Shown: in pieces, positions 33,662 through 42,247 of the stretch
Layout: each line of letters opens with the position of its first letter
Numbering within the stretch: position 1 is the stretch's first letter
The notes under the pieces: model-generated
Databases searched by the model: none
Seen by the model: the letters and a program-made list of their open reading frames with translations, nothing else
Told to the model about the DNA's origin: nothing
Made by a program: the position numbers and the translations under genes
Source of the DNA: Streptomyces venezuelae
GTDB lineage: Bacteria; Actinomycetota; Actinomycetes; Streptomycetales; Streptomycetaceae
Direction: 5' to 3'
Length of the DNA: 64,000 bases
Assembly (NCBI RefSeq): GCF_008642335.1
Contig: NZ_CP029191.1
Span: forward strand, 3,596,001-3,660,000

Positions 33662-34597
33662 GTGATCCTCACCGTCACGTTGAACGCCGCGCTCGACATC
33701 ACCTACCGCGTCCCCGCACTCACCCCGCACGCCTCGCACCGCATCACCGAGGTGACCGAACGCCCCGGCGGCAAGGGCCTGAACGTCGCCCGCGTGCTCG
33801 CCGCCCTCGGCCACGACGTCACCGTCACCGGCTTCGCGGGCGGCGACACCGGCCGTACGCTGCGCGACCGCCTCGCCGCCGAGCCGCGCGTCACGGACGC
33901 CCTCGCGCCGGTCGCGGGCGCCACCCGCCGCACGATCGCCGTCGTCGACGCGGCGACCGGCGACACCACCCAGCTCAACGAGCCGGGCCCGGCCGTCGCC
34001 CCCGCCGAGTGGGCCGCTTTCCTCGACTCCTACGAGGAGTTGGTGCGCCGCGACGGCCTGGCCGCGGTCGCCCTCTGCGGCAGCCTGCCCCCCGGCGTCC
34101 CCGTCGGCGCGTACGCCCTGCTCATACGGTCCGCGCGCGCCGCCCGCGTCCCCGTCCTGCTCGACACGAGCGGGGAGCCGCTGCGCCGGGGCGTCGCCGC
34201 CCGCCCGGACATCGTCAAGCCCAACGCCGACGAACTCGCCGAGCTCACCGGCTCCCACGAGCCCGACCGCGCCACCCGCGACGCCCGCCGCAGGGGCGCC
34301 CACGCCGTGGTCGCCTCCCTCGGCGCCGACGGCCTCCTCGCGGTCACCGCCGACGGCGGCTGGCGCGCCCGCCCCCCGGAGCGGGTCCGCGGCAACCCGA
34401 CCGGCGCCGGTGACTCGGCGGTCGCCGGCCTCCTCTCCGGCCTCGCCGAACACCTTCCGTGGCCGGACCGCCTGGCCCGCGCCGTGGCCCTGTCGGCGGC
34501 GACGGTGGTGGCGCCGGTGGCGGGTGAGTTCGACCCCTCCACGTACAAAGATCTGCTGCCTCGTGTCGCGGTGACCGGGCAGGTCACCGCGGCCTGA
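33662..34597 (+). CDS. PfkB-family 1-phosphofructokinase / tagatose-6-phosphate kinase
   Basis: 311 residues. PfkB hallmarks: RPGGKGLNVARVLAALG near the start and the C-terminal GNPTGAGDSAVAGLLSG with the catalytic Asp. The LNAALDITYRV opening and LCGSLPPGVP are typical of FruK/LacC enzymes. GTG 33662 is preferred (GGGTGG upstream); GTG 33653 is an alternative. The neighbour is a class II aldolase, so the pair could handle fructose- or tagatose-1,6-bisphosphate formed from amino-sugar or hexose phosphates. A terminator separates it from nagA. Confidence 0.85.
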   Translation: MILTVTLNAALDITYRVPALTPHASHRITEVTERPGGKGLNVARVLAALGHDVTVTGFAGGDTGRTLRDRLAAEPRVTDALAPVAGATRRTIAVVDAATGDTTQLNEPGPAVAPAEWAAFLDSYEELVRRDGLAAVALCGSLPPGVPVGAYALLIRSARAARVPVLLDTSGEPLRRGVAARPDIVKPNADELAELTGSHEPDRATRDARRRGAHAVVASLGADGLLAVTADGGWRARPPERVRGNPTGAGDSAVAGLLSGLAEHLPWPDRLARAVALSAATVVAPVAGEFDPSTYKDLLPRVAVTGQVTAA

Positions 34598-34631
34598 ACC
34601 TCCGCACCGCCTAGAGCAATTGGGGAGAACC

Positions 34632-35480
34632 GTGCCACTGGTCAGCACCGGCGAGCTCGTCTCGGGGGCCCGCGCCGCGGGTCACGGCGTCGCCGCGTTC
34701 AACGTCATCACGCTGGAGCACGCGGAGGCGGTCGCGCTGGGCGCGGAGCGGGCGGGAACCCCCGCGATCCTGCAGATATCCGAGAACGCGGTGAAGTTCC
34801 ACGGCGGCCGCCTCTCCGCGATCGCGGCGGCGACGGCGGCGGTGGCCCGCGCGTCGTCCGCCCCGCTCTCCCTCCACCTCGACCACGTCATGGACGTCGA
34901 GCTGCTGCGCGCCGCGCACCCCGAGGGTTTCAGCTCGGTGATGTTCGACGCGTCGAAGCTGCCGTACGGCGAGAACGTGAAGGCGACGGCGGACGCGGTC
35001 CGTTGGGGGCACGAGCGCGGCATCTGGATCGAGGCGGAGCTCGGCGAGGTGGGCGGCAAGGAGGGTGAGGCGCCGCTGGACGCGCACGCGCCGGGTGTGC
35101 GGACTGATCCGGCGGAGGCGGCCGCGTACGTCGCGGAGACGGGCGTGGACGCCCTCGCGGTGGCGGTGGGCTCCTCGCACGCGATGACGGAGCGCACGGC
35201 GTCCCTGGACCACGAGTTGATCGCCGCCCTCGCGACAGCCGTGCCCGTCCCCCTCGTCCTGCACGGCTCAAGCGGCGTACCGGACGACGAGATCCGGCGG
35301 GCGATCGCGTCCGGCATGGTGAAGATCAACGTGGGCACGGCCCTCAACACGGCGTTCACGGGCGAGGTCCGCGCCTACCTCGGTGCCCACGAGACGGGCG
35401 TCGACCCCCGCAAATACCTCGCCCCGGCTCGCGAGGCGATGGCCGGGACGGTGGCGGGGTTCCTGGGGCTGCTGAAGTAG
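34632..35480 (+). CDS. Class II ketose-bisphosphate aldolase (KbaY/FbaA-like)
   Basis: 282 residues, GTG start with TTGGGGAGA upstream. Zinc ligands are in HLDHVMD (two His) plus the later HGSSG, and GHGVAAFNVIT is the usual opening. IEAELGEVGG and AVAVGSSHA are typical of the GatY/KbaY subgroup rather than FbaA of glycolysis. It cleaves a ketose-1,6-bisphosphate into DHAP and glyceraldehyde-3-phosphate. It follows the PfkB kinase by 34 nt, likely one operon, and completes a possible Aga-type (GalNAc) route with the SIS, NagA and kinase genes. Confidence 0.85.
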   Translation: MPLVSTGELVSGARAAGHGVAAFNVITLEHAEAVALGAERAGTPAILQISENAVKFHGGRLSAIAAATAAVARASSAPLSLHLDHVMDVELLRAAHPEGFSSVMFDASKLPYGENVKATADAVRWGHERGIWIEAELGEVGGKEGEAPLDAHAPGVRTDPAEAAAYVAETGVDALAVAVGSSHAMTERTASLDHELIAALATAVPVPLVLHGSSGVPDDEIRRAIASGMVKINVGTALNTAFTGEVRAYLGAHETGVDPRKYLAPAREAMAGTVAGFLGLLK

Positions 35481-35498
35481 CCCCAGGAGGGTGGGGGC

Positions 35499-36506
35499 TC
35501 AGCCGGCGCTGCCGGGCTCCTTGAGCCACATCTGGTCGATGTTCGCGCCCGTCGTCCCGCACAGGTCGCTCTGGGTGCAGGAGAGCGTGACCGTGTTGGT
35601 GCCCTTGGTGAGCTGGACGAGCGCCCAGGTGTGCGTCCAGCCCTTCTCCCAGTCGCCTTCCTTGGCGTGGGAGAAGTTCTCCATGTTCAGCGGGCGGGTC
35701 TGCTTGTTGCCGTTGACGAGGATCGTGGCGTTGGAGTCCTTGCCGGGGACGCCGTAGTTGACCCACAGCTTGTACGAACCGGCCTTCGGAATCCCGTCGA
35801 CCGTCCACGTGATCTGCGCGCCGACCTTGTCGAACCCGGCGACGTACACCCCGCCGCCCGCCTTGGCGCCCTTCACGTCGGACGCCGTGGTCGTGCCGCC
35901 CTCCAGCTTGAGGGCCTTCGCGTCCGTCTTCGGGAGCTCCGCCTTCTTCTCGGGCTTCTTGGTCGGCTTCTCGCTGGGCTTGACGCTCTCGGCCTGCGAC
36001 GGCGTGCTGGAGGCGCCCGCGTCGGCGTCCTTGTCGTCGTCGTTGCCGGTGATCAGCGCGGCGCCGATGCCGAGCGCGACGACGGCGACGACGGCGACCG
36101 CCGCGATGAGCAGGCCCTTGGTGTTCGGGCCGCGGCCACGGCCGCCGCCGCCCGCGGGCGCGTACTGCGGCGACGTGACGGGCGCGCCGCCGGGCTGCGC
36201 CTCGGGGGCGGTGTAGTGGGCGTTGGGCTGCCCGTAGCCCTGCTGGGGCTGCTGGGCCTGCTGGTGCGGGACCTGCTGGCCGTATGCCTGCTGGCCGCCG
36301 TAGGTCTGCTGCCCGTACGCCGGGCGCCGGTCGCCGACCGCGCGGACCTGGTTGTACGAGGATCGGGGACCGGGGTACCCGTAGCCGCCCCCGCCGCCGG
36401 GCGGGGTCGCTCCGGCGGCCTGTCCGTCCTCGTACAGGTAGCCGAACGGATCGTCGTCGCCCTGCGGAGCGCTCGGCGTGTTCTCGCCGTTGTTGCCGGG
36501 CGTCAT
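35499..36506 (-). CDS. Single-pass membrane protein with an extracytoplasmic CBM-like domain
   Basis: 335 residues. Residues 1-125 are Gln/Gly/Tyr/Pro-rich and disordered (YGQQ repeats), a hydrophobic helix spans about 131-153, a Lys/Ser/Pro-rich linker follows, and residues 200-335 form a beta-rich domain. KAGSYKLWVNYGVPGKDSNATILVNG, then TWALVQLTKGTNTVTLSC, resembles carbohydrate-binding modules 6/35. The topology places the sugar-binding domain outside and the glutamine-rich part inside. Two cysteines (CTQSDLC) may form a disulfide. GGGAG precedes the ATG. Ligand unknown. Confidence 0.75.
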   Translation of the reverse strand: MTPGNNGENTPSAPQGDDDPFGYLYEDGQAAGATPPGGGGGYGYPGPRSSYNQVRAVGDRRPAYGQQTYGGQQAYGQQVPHQQAQQPQQGYGQPNAHYTAPEAQPGGAPVTSPQYAPAGGGGRGRGPNTKGLLIAAVAVVAVVALGIGAALITGNDDDKDADAGASSTPSQAESVKPSEKPTKKPEKKAELPKTDAKALKLEGGTTTASDVKGAKAGGGVYVAGFDKVGAQITWTVDGIPKAGSYKLWVNYGVPGKDSNATILVNGNKQTRPLNMENFSHAKEGDWEKGWTHTWALVQLTKGTNTVTLSCTQSDLCGTTGANIDQMWLKEPGSAG

Positions 36507-36593
36507 TCCCTGGTCACTCCCTCACATCGCTGACGCGGGGAGCCTACCCGGTCCCGTGGCGGGCAAGGGGTGGCGTCGGCCTCATCCAGGGCG

Positions 36594-38234
36594 TTATCCG
36601 GCCCGCCTGTGCTGTTTGGCACGGGACCGTTTCTCCACGTACATCCGCTGGTCAGCGGAGTGCAACACTTCGTCAGCCGACATCCCGCAGTGGGCCCATC
36701 CGATACCGAAACTTGCCCCTACGCGGACCGCTCTTCCGTCGACGCGGATCGGCGGGATGATCGCGTTCCGCAGCCGGACGGCGAGGTCCTGTGCGTCGGC
36801 GCGGCCGAGTCCGTCGGCGAGGACGACGAACTCGTCGCCACCGAGCCGCGCCACGGTGTCGCCGTCCCGCACCCCGCTGGTGAGGCGGCGTGCGACCTCG
36901 ATGAGGACGGCGTCGCCGGTGTGGTGCCCGAAGCGGTCGTTGATGGACTTGAAGCCGTCGAGATCGCAGAAAAGAACCGCGAGCCCCTTCGTGCCGTCGT
37001 CCACGTCATCGTCCCCGCCCTCGGGAGCGACGGTGTGGACATGATGATCGAAGCCCTCTTCCTGCTGGTGGTGGGAGGCGTGCCCGAAGTCGAAGCCGTG
37101 TTCGTAGGCCGCGTCGAGGGAGTCCACCGCGCTGGGCTGGCCCGCGTGGGGCCTGCGACAGAGCCGGGCGCTGAGGCGGGCGCGGAGTTCGGCGGAGTTG
37201 GGCAGTCCGGTGAGGGAGTCGTGGCTGGCCCGGTGGGCGAGCTGCAGCTCACGGCGTTTGCGGTCCTCGATGTCCTCGACGTGGGTGAGGAGGAAGCGGG
37301 GCCCGTCGGCGGCGTCGGCGACGACGGAGTTGCGCAGCGACACCCACACGTACGTCCCGTCGCGCCGCGCGAGCCGCAGTTCGGCGCGGCCGCCCTCGGC
37401 GCTGGTGCGCAGCAGCGTCCCGATGTCCTCGGGGTGGACGAGGTCGGAGAACGAGTAGCGCCGCATGGCGGACGCGGGTCGCCCGAGGAGGCGGCACAGC
37501 GCGTCGTTGGTGCGCAGGATCCGCCCGTGCTGATCGCCGCCCATCTCGGCGATGGCCATGCCGGAGGGCGCGTACTCGAAGGCCTGCCGGAACGACTCCT
37601 CGCTGGCCCGCAGTGCCTGCTGTTCCCGCTCCAGGCGGACGAGGGCGCGCTGCATGTTGGCTCGGAGGCGGGCGTTGCTGATCGCGATGGCGGCCTGGAA
37701 CGCGTACATCTGGAGGGCTTCGCGGCCCCAGGCGCCGGGCCTGCGGCCGTTGCGGGGCCGGTCCACGGAGATCACGCCGAGGAGTTCGCCGCCGGCGGCG
37801 CCGGTCGCGTACATGGGCGCGAAGAGGCGGTCCGAGGGGTGCCACTCGTCCTCGAAGCGGGGCTCGGGCCCTTCGGTGTACCACTGCGGAACGTCATCGT
37901 CGTCGAGGACCCAGCCCTCGGTGTACGAGATGAAGCGCAGCGCTCCCCAGGCCTCGCCCATGGCGAGGCGGCGCTCCCAGGCGTCGCGGGAGCCGACGCG
38001 GCCGGTGATGAGGGCCTCGGCGGAGGGGTTGCCCGCGAAGGCGGCGACGACGAGGTCGCCGTCCGGGCGCACGAGATTGACGCATGCCAATTCATAGCCA
38101 AGGCCGTTGACGACGCCGTCGGCGACGGTCTGCAGCGTGTCCGCCAGGCTTCGGGCCGTATTCAGCTCCGCTACCACCTGGTGCAGCTGCCGCAGGGTCG
38201 CAAGACGGACGTACGGCTCCGACTCGGTCTCCAT
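36594..38234 (-). CDS. cdgB: Diguanylate cyclase CdgB (GAF-PAS-GGDEF)
   Basis: 546 residues. A GAF domain (about 30-190) is followed by a coiled linker (ALVRLEREQQALRASEESFR), a PAS domain (215-330) and a GGDEF domain (345-535) with an intact RLGGDEFVVLAD active site. RDGD just before it is the inhibitory I-site. It makes c-di-GMP, which controls BldD and development; the domain order matches S. coelicolor CdgB. A 60-residue His/Asp-rich insert (ASHHQQEEGFDHHVHT) lies between the GGDEF helix and the FCDLDGF strand. GGGGAGAAC precedes the ATG. Known CdgB genes are BldD targets. Confidence 0.9.
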   Translation of the reverse strand: METESEPYVRLATLRQLHQVVAELNTARSLADTLQTVADGVVNGLGYELACVNLVRPDGDLVVAAFAGNPSAEALITGRVGSRDAWERRLAMGEAWGALRFISYTEGWVLDDDDVPQWYTEGPEPRFEDEWHPSDRLFAPMYATGAAGGELLGVISVDRPRNGRRPGAWGREALQMYAFQAAIAISNARLRANMQRALVRLEREQQALRASEESFRQAFEYAPSGMAIAEMGGDQHGRILRTNDALCRLLGRPASAMRRYSFSDLVHPEDIGTLLRTSAEGGRAELRLARRDGTYVWVSLRNSVVADAADGPRFLLTHVEDIEDRKRRELQLAHRASHDSLTGLPNSAELRARLSARLCRRPHAGQPSAVDSLDAAYEHGFDFGHASHHQQEEGFDHHVHTVAPEGGDDDVDDGTKGLAVLFCDLDGFKSINDRFGHHTGDAVLIEVARRLTSGVRDGDTVARLGGDEFVVLADGLGRADAQDLAVRLRNAIIPPIRVDGRAVRVGASFGIGWAHCGMSADEVLHSADQRMYVEKRSRAKQHRRAG

Positions 38235-38450
38235 GCTCGTTCTCCCCGAGACCTCGACAGCAACTCCAGGATGCGCGGCGCCCGCAGTGTTCTTCGGTGT
38301 GGACCTCTGTTGGCGGTCGGTCTTCCGTGACCTTGACCTTGTGCCTTTGTGCCCTCAGTGTCTTTCACTGTCGTCCAGTGTCTGATTGCCACCGTCACTG
38401 AATCACAGCGAGCATCGCACTCGGTACATAGGGTCAACAAAATATGGGTC

Positions 38451-38468
38451 CTGTGACTCAAGTCACAG
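38451..38468. promoter_or_regulatory. Crp-type palindrome
   Basis: CTGTGACT (38451-38458) and AGTCACAG (38461-38468) are perfect arms around CA, giving TGTGA-N6-TCACA, the classic cyclic-AMP receptor protein site, also recognised by Streptomyces Crp. It is 170 nt upstream of the flavin reductase and 217 nt from cdgB. Confidence 0.55.
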
Positions 38469-38494
38469 GTGGGGGGCCGCCGTTGGTCCAGTCC

Positions 38495-38510
38495 CTTGGA
38501 CTAGTCCACC
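38495..38510. promoter_or_regulatory. DasR-like palindrome upstream of the flavin reductase
   Basis: CTTGGACTAGTCCACC has a perfect TGGACT/AGTCCA core (38497-38508) and matches 11 of 16 consensus positions. Both halves are the variant TGGACT seen in the nagK site. It is 129 nt upstream of the reductase start. Confidence 0.4.
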
Positions 38511-38638
38511 GTGGCCGTGGCACTGCGTGCCACGGGTCACGCGCGCGTGGCGGGCGCCCGGTCCGTCGTCGGTCCTAGGACCCCTCTGGGCCCTCAGCCC
38601 GATGTTTTGGTTGCCGCCCACGGGCTAGCTTCGACGAT

Positions 38639-39232
38639 GTGGCTCACGTACTGAAGACTCTCCCGGCCCCGCCTGCCCCACGTTCCCCGTCATCGGATGG
38701 GCATGCTGATGGGGTGAGCAACGACGAGTTCCGCGCGGCGATGTCCCGGCTGGCGGCGGGCGTGGTCCTGGTGACGGCGCGCGAGCCCGGCCTGGACCCG
38801 GACGACCCGACCGCCCCGATGGGCGAGGACGTGGGCATGACGGCCACGGCCTTCCTCTCGGTCTCCCTCGACCCGCCCCTGGTCATGGTCAGCCTGCGCG
38901 AGGGCTCCCGGATGGACGACCTGCTGGCCGAGCAGCCGCTGTGGGCGGTGTCGGTGCTCGCCGAGAGCCAGCGCCACATCGCGGGCCGTTTCGCGATGAA
39001 GGGCCGCATCAGCGACCGCCTCCTCTTCGAGGACATCCCCTACGTACGGGGCGCGGCGTCCGGCGCCCCGATGGTGGGCGGCGCGCTGGCGACGCTGGAG
39101 TGCCGCACGGAGCAGACGGTGGCGGCGGGCGACCACACGCTGGTGATCGGCCGCGTGCTGACTGCGTCGGTGCCGAGCGGTGAGGGCGGCCCCCTCACCT
39201 ACTTCCGCGGCCGCTACCGCGCCCTGGGCTAG
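38639..39232 (+). CDS. Flavin reductase (FMN-binding split barrel)
   Basis: 197 residues, GTG start. FRAAMSRLAAGVVLVTAREP, the GMTATAFLSVSLDPPLVMVSL core (FMN-binding) and GDHTLVIGRVL are characteristic of the flavin reductase-like family that supplies FMNH2 to monooxygenases. About 25 Pro/Ala-rich residues precede the fold, so the real start may be the GTG at VSNDEF (38714). No monooxygenase is nearby. It ends 3 nt before a nested hairpin. Confidence 0.85.
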   Translation: MAHVLKTLPAPPAPRSPSSDGHADGVSNDEFRAAMSRLAAGVVLVTAREPGLDPDDPTAPMGEDVGMTATAFLSVSLDPPLVMVSLREGSRMDDLLAEQPLWAVSVLAESQRHIAGRFAMKGRISDRLLFEDIPYVRGAASGAPMVGGALATLECRTEQTVAAGDHTLVIGRVLTASVPSGEGGPLTYFRGRYRALG

Positions 39233-39235
39233 CGC

Positions 39236-39395
39236 CGTCGCGGGGCGCGCCCCGTAGGGGCGCGGGGAACTGCGCGACAAGCCACGACAAAGCCGCAGAC
39301 GCGTCTGCATGGTGCTTCGGCAGACGCGTCTGCGGCTTTTCCTGGGTTGCTCGCGCAGTTCCCCGCGCCCCTGACGGGGCGGGCCCCCCGCGACG
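39236..39395. terminator. Nested long hairpin built from the dispersed repeat
   Basis: Outer arms 39236-39277 and 39351-39395 carry CGCAGTTCCCCGCGCCCC and its complement, extended by GCGGGGCG-type sequence to about 40 nt each. An inner perfect 20-nt stem (39289-39308 with 39320-39339, built on GCAGACGCGTCTGC) ends in TTTT. It sits between converging genes (flavin reductase and arfB). It is the clearest copy of the dispersed repeat in the window. Confidence 0.8.
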
Positions 39396-39402
39396 GGGAA
39401 CG

Positions 39403-39831
39403 TCAGCCCCAGCCCCGCCCGGAGCGCCCCCGCTTGGTCTCACCGCGCTGCTTCTTGTTGCGGAGACGCCGCTCGTTGATGCCGCGAGGAACCTTCGTCG
39501 CGCGCCGCGGCTTGGGGGGCGGCGCGGTCGCCTCGGCGAGGAGAGACGCGAGCCGGGTAGCGGCCATCTCCCGGTTCCGCCACTGTGACCGATGCTCACT
39601 CGCGCGTACGGCGATGACGCCGTCGACGAGCCGCGGGCCGAGCCGTTCGAGGGCGCGCCGCTTCCACACCTCGGGCAGCGCGTCCGTGTTCGCGAGGTCG
39701 AACCGCAGCTCGACCTGGGAGTCGCTCGTGTTCACGTGCTGCCCGCCCGGCCCTGACGACCGCGAGAAACGCCACATGAGCTCGGCCTCGGGCAGGGAGA
39801 CGGAGCCGCGGATGACATGGGGACCGGACAT
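39403..39831 (-). CDS. arfB: Peptide chain release factor-like ribosome rescue protein (ArfB/YaeJ)
   Basis: 142 residues. The GGQ motif is in [20 protein letters not shown], and the basic C-terminal tail ([16 protein letters not shown]) is the feature that inserts into the mRNA channel of stalled ribosomes. There is no stop-codon recognition domain. It hydrolyses peptidyl-tRNA on stalled ribosomes. The tail is longer and more Arg-rich than in E. coli, common in Actinobacteria. Converges with the flavin reductase. Confidence 0.9.
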   Translation of the reverse strand: MSGPHVIRGSVSLPEAELMWRFSRSSGPGGQHVNTSDSQVELRFDLANTDALPEVWKRRALERLGPRLVDGVIAVRASEHRSQWRNREMAATRLASLLAEATAPPPKPRRATKVPRGINERRLRNKKQRGETKRGRSGRGWG

Positions 39832-40020
39832 GCCTCCATGGTCCCGCGTCTGTCGGGCTCACGTCACACCCTTTTCGCGCGCGACGTCTTCGGGACACGG
39901 GTAAAGAAAGTAAAGCGAGGCGGAACCCTGGGGACCCTGGTCCGCGTTGTTAGGGGTGACGGTAGCTTCGTCCCCAGTACGAAGCCCGTACGTATGCAAC
40001 GAGGGAAGGGACTCCCAACA

Positions 40021-40596
40021 ATGGCAGTAAGCCTGTCCAAGGGTGGCAACGTCTCGCTCACCAAGGAGGCTCCGGGCCTGACCGCCGTCACCGTGGGCCT
40101 CGGCTGGGACGTCCGCACCACCACTGGCACCGACTTCGACCTGGACGCCTCCGCGATCGCGGTGAACACCCAGGGCAAGGTCTTCTCGGACCAGCACTTC
40201 GTCTTCTTCAACAACAAGGCGACGCCGGACCAGACCATCGTCCACACCGGTGACAACGTCACGGGCCAGGGCGAGGGCGACGACGAGCAGATCAACGTGA
40301 ACCTCGAGGGCCTCCCGGCCGACATCGAGAAGATCGTCTTCCCGGTCTCGATCTACGACGCCGAGAACCGCTCGCAGAACTTCGGCCAGGTGCGGAACGC
40401 CTTCATCCGCATCATCAACCAGGCCGGCGGCACGGAGATCGCGCGCTACGACCTCTCCGAGGACGCGGCCACCGAGACCGCGATGGTCTTCGGCGAGCTG
40501 TACCGCAACGGCGCGGAGTGGAAGTTCCGCGCGGTCGGCCAGGGCTACGCGTCGGGCCTGGTCGGCATCGCCCAGGACTTCGGCGTGAACGTCTGA
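40021..40596 (+). CDS. terD: TerD-family stress protein
   Basis: 191 residues, the normal TerD length. [29 protein letters not shown] opens, then [30 protein letters not shown] and a terminal [17 protein letters not shown]. The paired acidic clusters bind calcium in homologues. TerD proteins are cytosolic and linked to tellurite, phage and stress responses, and in Streptomyces to differentiation. ATG 40021 has GAGGGAAGGGA upstream. No other ter genes are adjacent. A terminator follows. Confidence 0.93.
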   Translation: MAVSLSKGGNVSLTKEAPGLTAVTVGLGWDVRTTTGTDFDLDASAIAVNTQGKVFSDQHFVFFNNKATPDQTIVHTGDNVTGQGEGDDEQINVNLEGLPADIEKIVFPVSIYDAENRSQNFGQVRNAFIRIINQAGGTEIARYDLSEDAATETAMVFGELYRNGAEWKFRAVGQGYASGLVGIAQDFGVNV

Positions 40597-40614
40597 GTCG
40601 ACGCCTGACGGTGA

Positions 40615-40656
40615 GAAGGGCCCCGGCAGCACGGTTCTGTGCTGCCGGGGCCCTTC
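40615..40656. terminator. Terminator after terD
   Basis: Perfect 18-nt arms 40615-40632 and 40639-40656 (GGGCCCCGGCAGCAC and complement) with a 6-nt loop GGTTCT. It also lies just beyond the methyltransferase stop, so it serves both converging genes. Confidence 0.9.
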
Positions 40657-40710
40657 GGCGTCCGCACCCCACGGCACCCGACCGACCGGCGCGGTGTCAG
40701 GCGGTCGGTG

Positions 40711-41868
40711 TCAGACGGGAAAGCGCCATGACTCGTCGGGCGTCAGCAGGTGGCTGCCCTCGGGGGAGAGTTCCGCGCGCATCGAGTGCAGAGGGAACCT
40801 GCCGTTCTCCTCCCACCTCCTGCGAACACGTTCCAGCGCGTCCCAGAGCCGGCGAGGGCCGCCCTGGTGCACCACGGGCGACGTCCCGTCCTCGGCTCGG
40901 GCCCACGAGCCGTCCGCAGCGAGCAGCCAGACCACGCGCCGGCCGTCGTCCGGATACGTTGCCGCGCGGGTCTCGACCCCGGGTGTGTCCAGCTCGAACA
41001 GCCACCGGAGCGGCCATTCCTGCCACAGGTCGGGAATTACCCCTTCGGGAGCCCGTACGTCCTCGCCTTCGCGTACTCGGGCGGTCACGAACACGTCGTC
41101 CAGCTTCCCCGGGTAGTCCGCCCCGCGCCGGGCCTCCATGAACGTCGCAGGATCGGGCTGGACCGTGCCCCGCGCGATTCCGTCCGTGCCCATGTCCGCT
41201 GTGATCAGCAGGGCGGTGTGGGCAACGGTCGTGACGACTCGTCCCCCGGGGCGGAGCGCGCGGAGCCATGACGCTGGAACGGGCCGCACGGACACGGTCG
41301 CCATGATCCGGTCGTACTCGGTGTCGGGGAGTTCCTCCGTCGCGTCGACGGTTGCCAGCCGCGGGGTTCGCCCGAACTCGGCGAGACGCGTACGGGCAGC
41401 CTCGACCAGGTACGGATCCACGTCCACGCTCGTCACGTACTCGTCGCCGAAGCGCCGCGCGAACAGACCGGCGGAGTACCCGGAACCGGTACCCACATCC
41501 AGCACACGTTGCCCCGGCTTCACATCGAGCCGATGGGCCATGGACACGATGAGTCCCGGCAGGGTGCTGGACGACGTGGGGTCGCCCTTCCCGTGCTCGC
41601 CAGGGGCCGCGTGGTCGGCGTGTGTGGGACCGACGCGGGTCACGAGCGTCTCGTCCGTGTAAGCGGCGCGCAGCAGCTCGGCGGAGCTCTCGGGCGAGCT
41701 CACCAACGCCCATTCCTGCGCGATGCTGTCCGGAATTCGCTGCCACCAGCGCGGGACGAGCTTGTGACGGGGGGTGTTGCTGACGGCTTCATGCCATCCG
41801 GGTGCGTCCGCGGTCACCTTGTCGGCGAGAGCACGAGCGGCGTCGGTCCATGCGGGCGCTCCGGTCAT
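40711..41868 (-). CDS. SAM-dependent methyltransferase, PCMT-like
   Basis: 385 residues. The Rossmann motif I is RVLDVGTGSGYSAGLFARRFG, followed by VTSVDVDPYLVEAAR, and TEYDRIMATVSVRPVPASWLRALRPGGRVVT is motif II/III of protein-L-isoaspartate methyltransferase-like enzymes. An N-terminal extension (1-115) and a C-terminal extension (260-385) lie outside the core. ATG at 41868 has AAGGAG upstream. It is last in a row of reverse-strand genes with two DUF397 proteins and an XRE regulator. Related methyltransferases accompany such clusters elsewhere, but the substrate is unknown. Confidence 0.8.
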   Translation of the reverse strand: MTGAPAWTDAARALADKVTADAPGWHEAVSNTPRHKLVPRWWQRIPDSIAQEWALVSSPESSAELLRAAYTDETLVTRVGPTHADHAAPGEHGKGDPTSSSTLPGLIVSMAHRLDVKPGQRVLDVGTGSGYSAGLFARRFGDEYVTSVDVDPYLVEAARTRLAEFGRTPRLATVDATEELPDTEYDRIMATVSVRPVPASWLRALRPGGRVVTTVAHTALLITADMGTDGIARGTVQPDPATFMEARRGADYPGKLDDVFVTARVREGEDVRAPEGVIPDLWQEWPLRWLFELDTPGVETRAATYPDDGRRVVWLLAADGSWARAEDGTSPVVHQGGPRRLWDALERVRRRWEENGRFPLHSMRAELSPEGSHLLTPDESWRFPV

Positions 41869-41950
41869 GCGCCCACTCCTTGCAGTGCGTCGGCTATGGC
41901 TTGCACAGGCTCTGATCAGGGCCGAACTGAGCGCTGCCTCCTGATGTGGC

Positions 41951-42166
41951 TCAGCAACCACCCTCGGCGCGGCGGGACTTCTGCCAGCGGACCAAGGCGT
42001 TCAGGCGCGCCGGCGTGGTGGCTATCACCGTGTCCGGATCGTCGCTCTCGCGGAGGAGGAGGCGTTCCTCGTCGCGGGCGAGTTCGACGCAGTCCTCGGC
42101 GTCGATGCCCGAGAAGGACGACTTCTGCCACTGGATCTGCCGGGGCGGCTGGGTGACGTTGTTCAT
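41951..42166 (-). CDS. DUF397 protein (copy A)
   Basis: 71 residues: WQKSSFSGIDAEDCVELARDEERLLLRESDDPDTVIATTPARL then NALVRWQK. The WxKSSFS-CVE signature defines DUF397, small proteins that partner WhiJ/AbaA-like regulators in Streptomyces. GAAGGAACC precedes the ATG. The last 29 codons are almost identical in DNA to copy B at 42248, marking a recent duplication or gene conversion. Confidence 0.9.
   Translation of the reverse strand: MNNVTQPPRQIQWQKSSFSGIDAEDCVELARDEERLLLRESDDPDTVIATTPARLNALVRWQKSRRAEGGC
41973..42062 (-). repeat. 90-bp block repeated at 42270-42359 (two DUF397 genes)
   Basis: The two stretches, 297 bp apart in direct orientation, differ at one position (GGATC against GGGTC). 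Outside the block the genes are clearly diverged. It encodes LLLRESDDPDTVIATTPARL and the next residues in both genes. Confidence 0.85.
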
Positions 42167-42247
42167 GGTTCCTTCTTCGTGTCGTGGACGAGTTGACGGG
42201 GGCGCTGCGCCTTCGAGGCCGGGCTGAGCACGACCTTCCGACCGAGC

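Larger units (their letters stand above)
38235..38638. promoter_or_regulatory. Divergent control region of cdgB and the flavin reductase
   Basis: 404 nt without a gene. It holds CACTG-TCGTC-CAGTG (38366-38380) and two CAGTGTCT copies nearby (38356 and 38376), near cdgB. A Crp-type palindrome is at 38451-38468 and a DasR-like palindrome at 38495-38510. Three unrelated inverted repeats in one gap suggest several inputs to the two genes. Confidence 0.5.
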
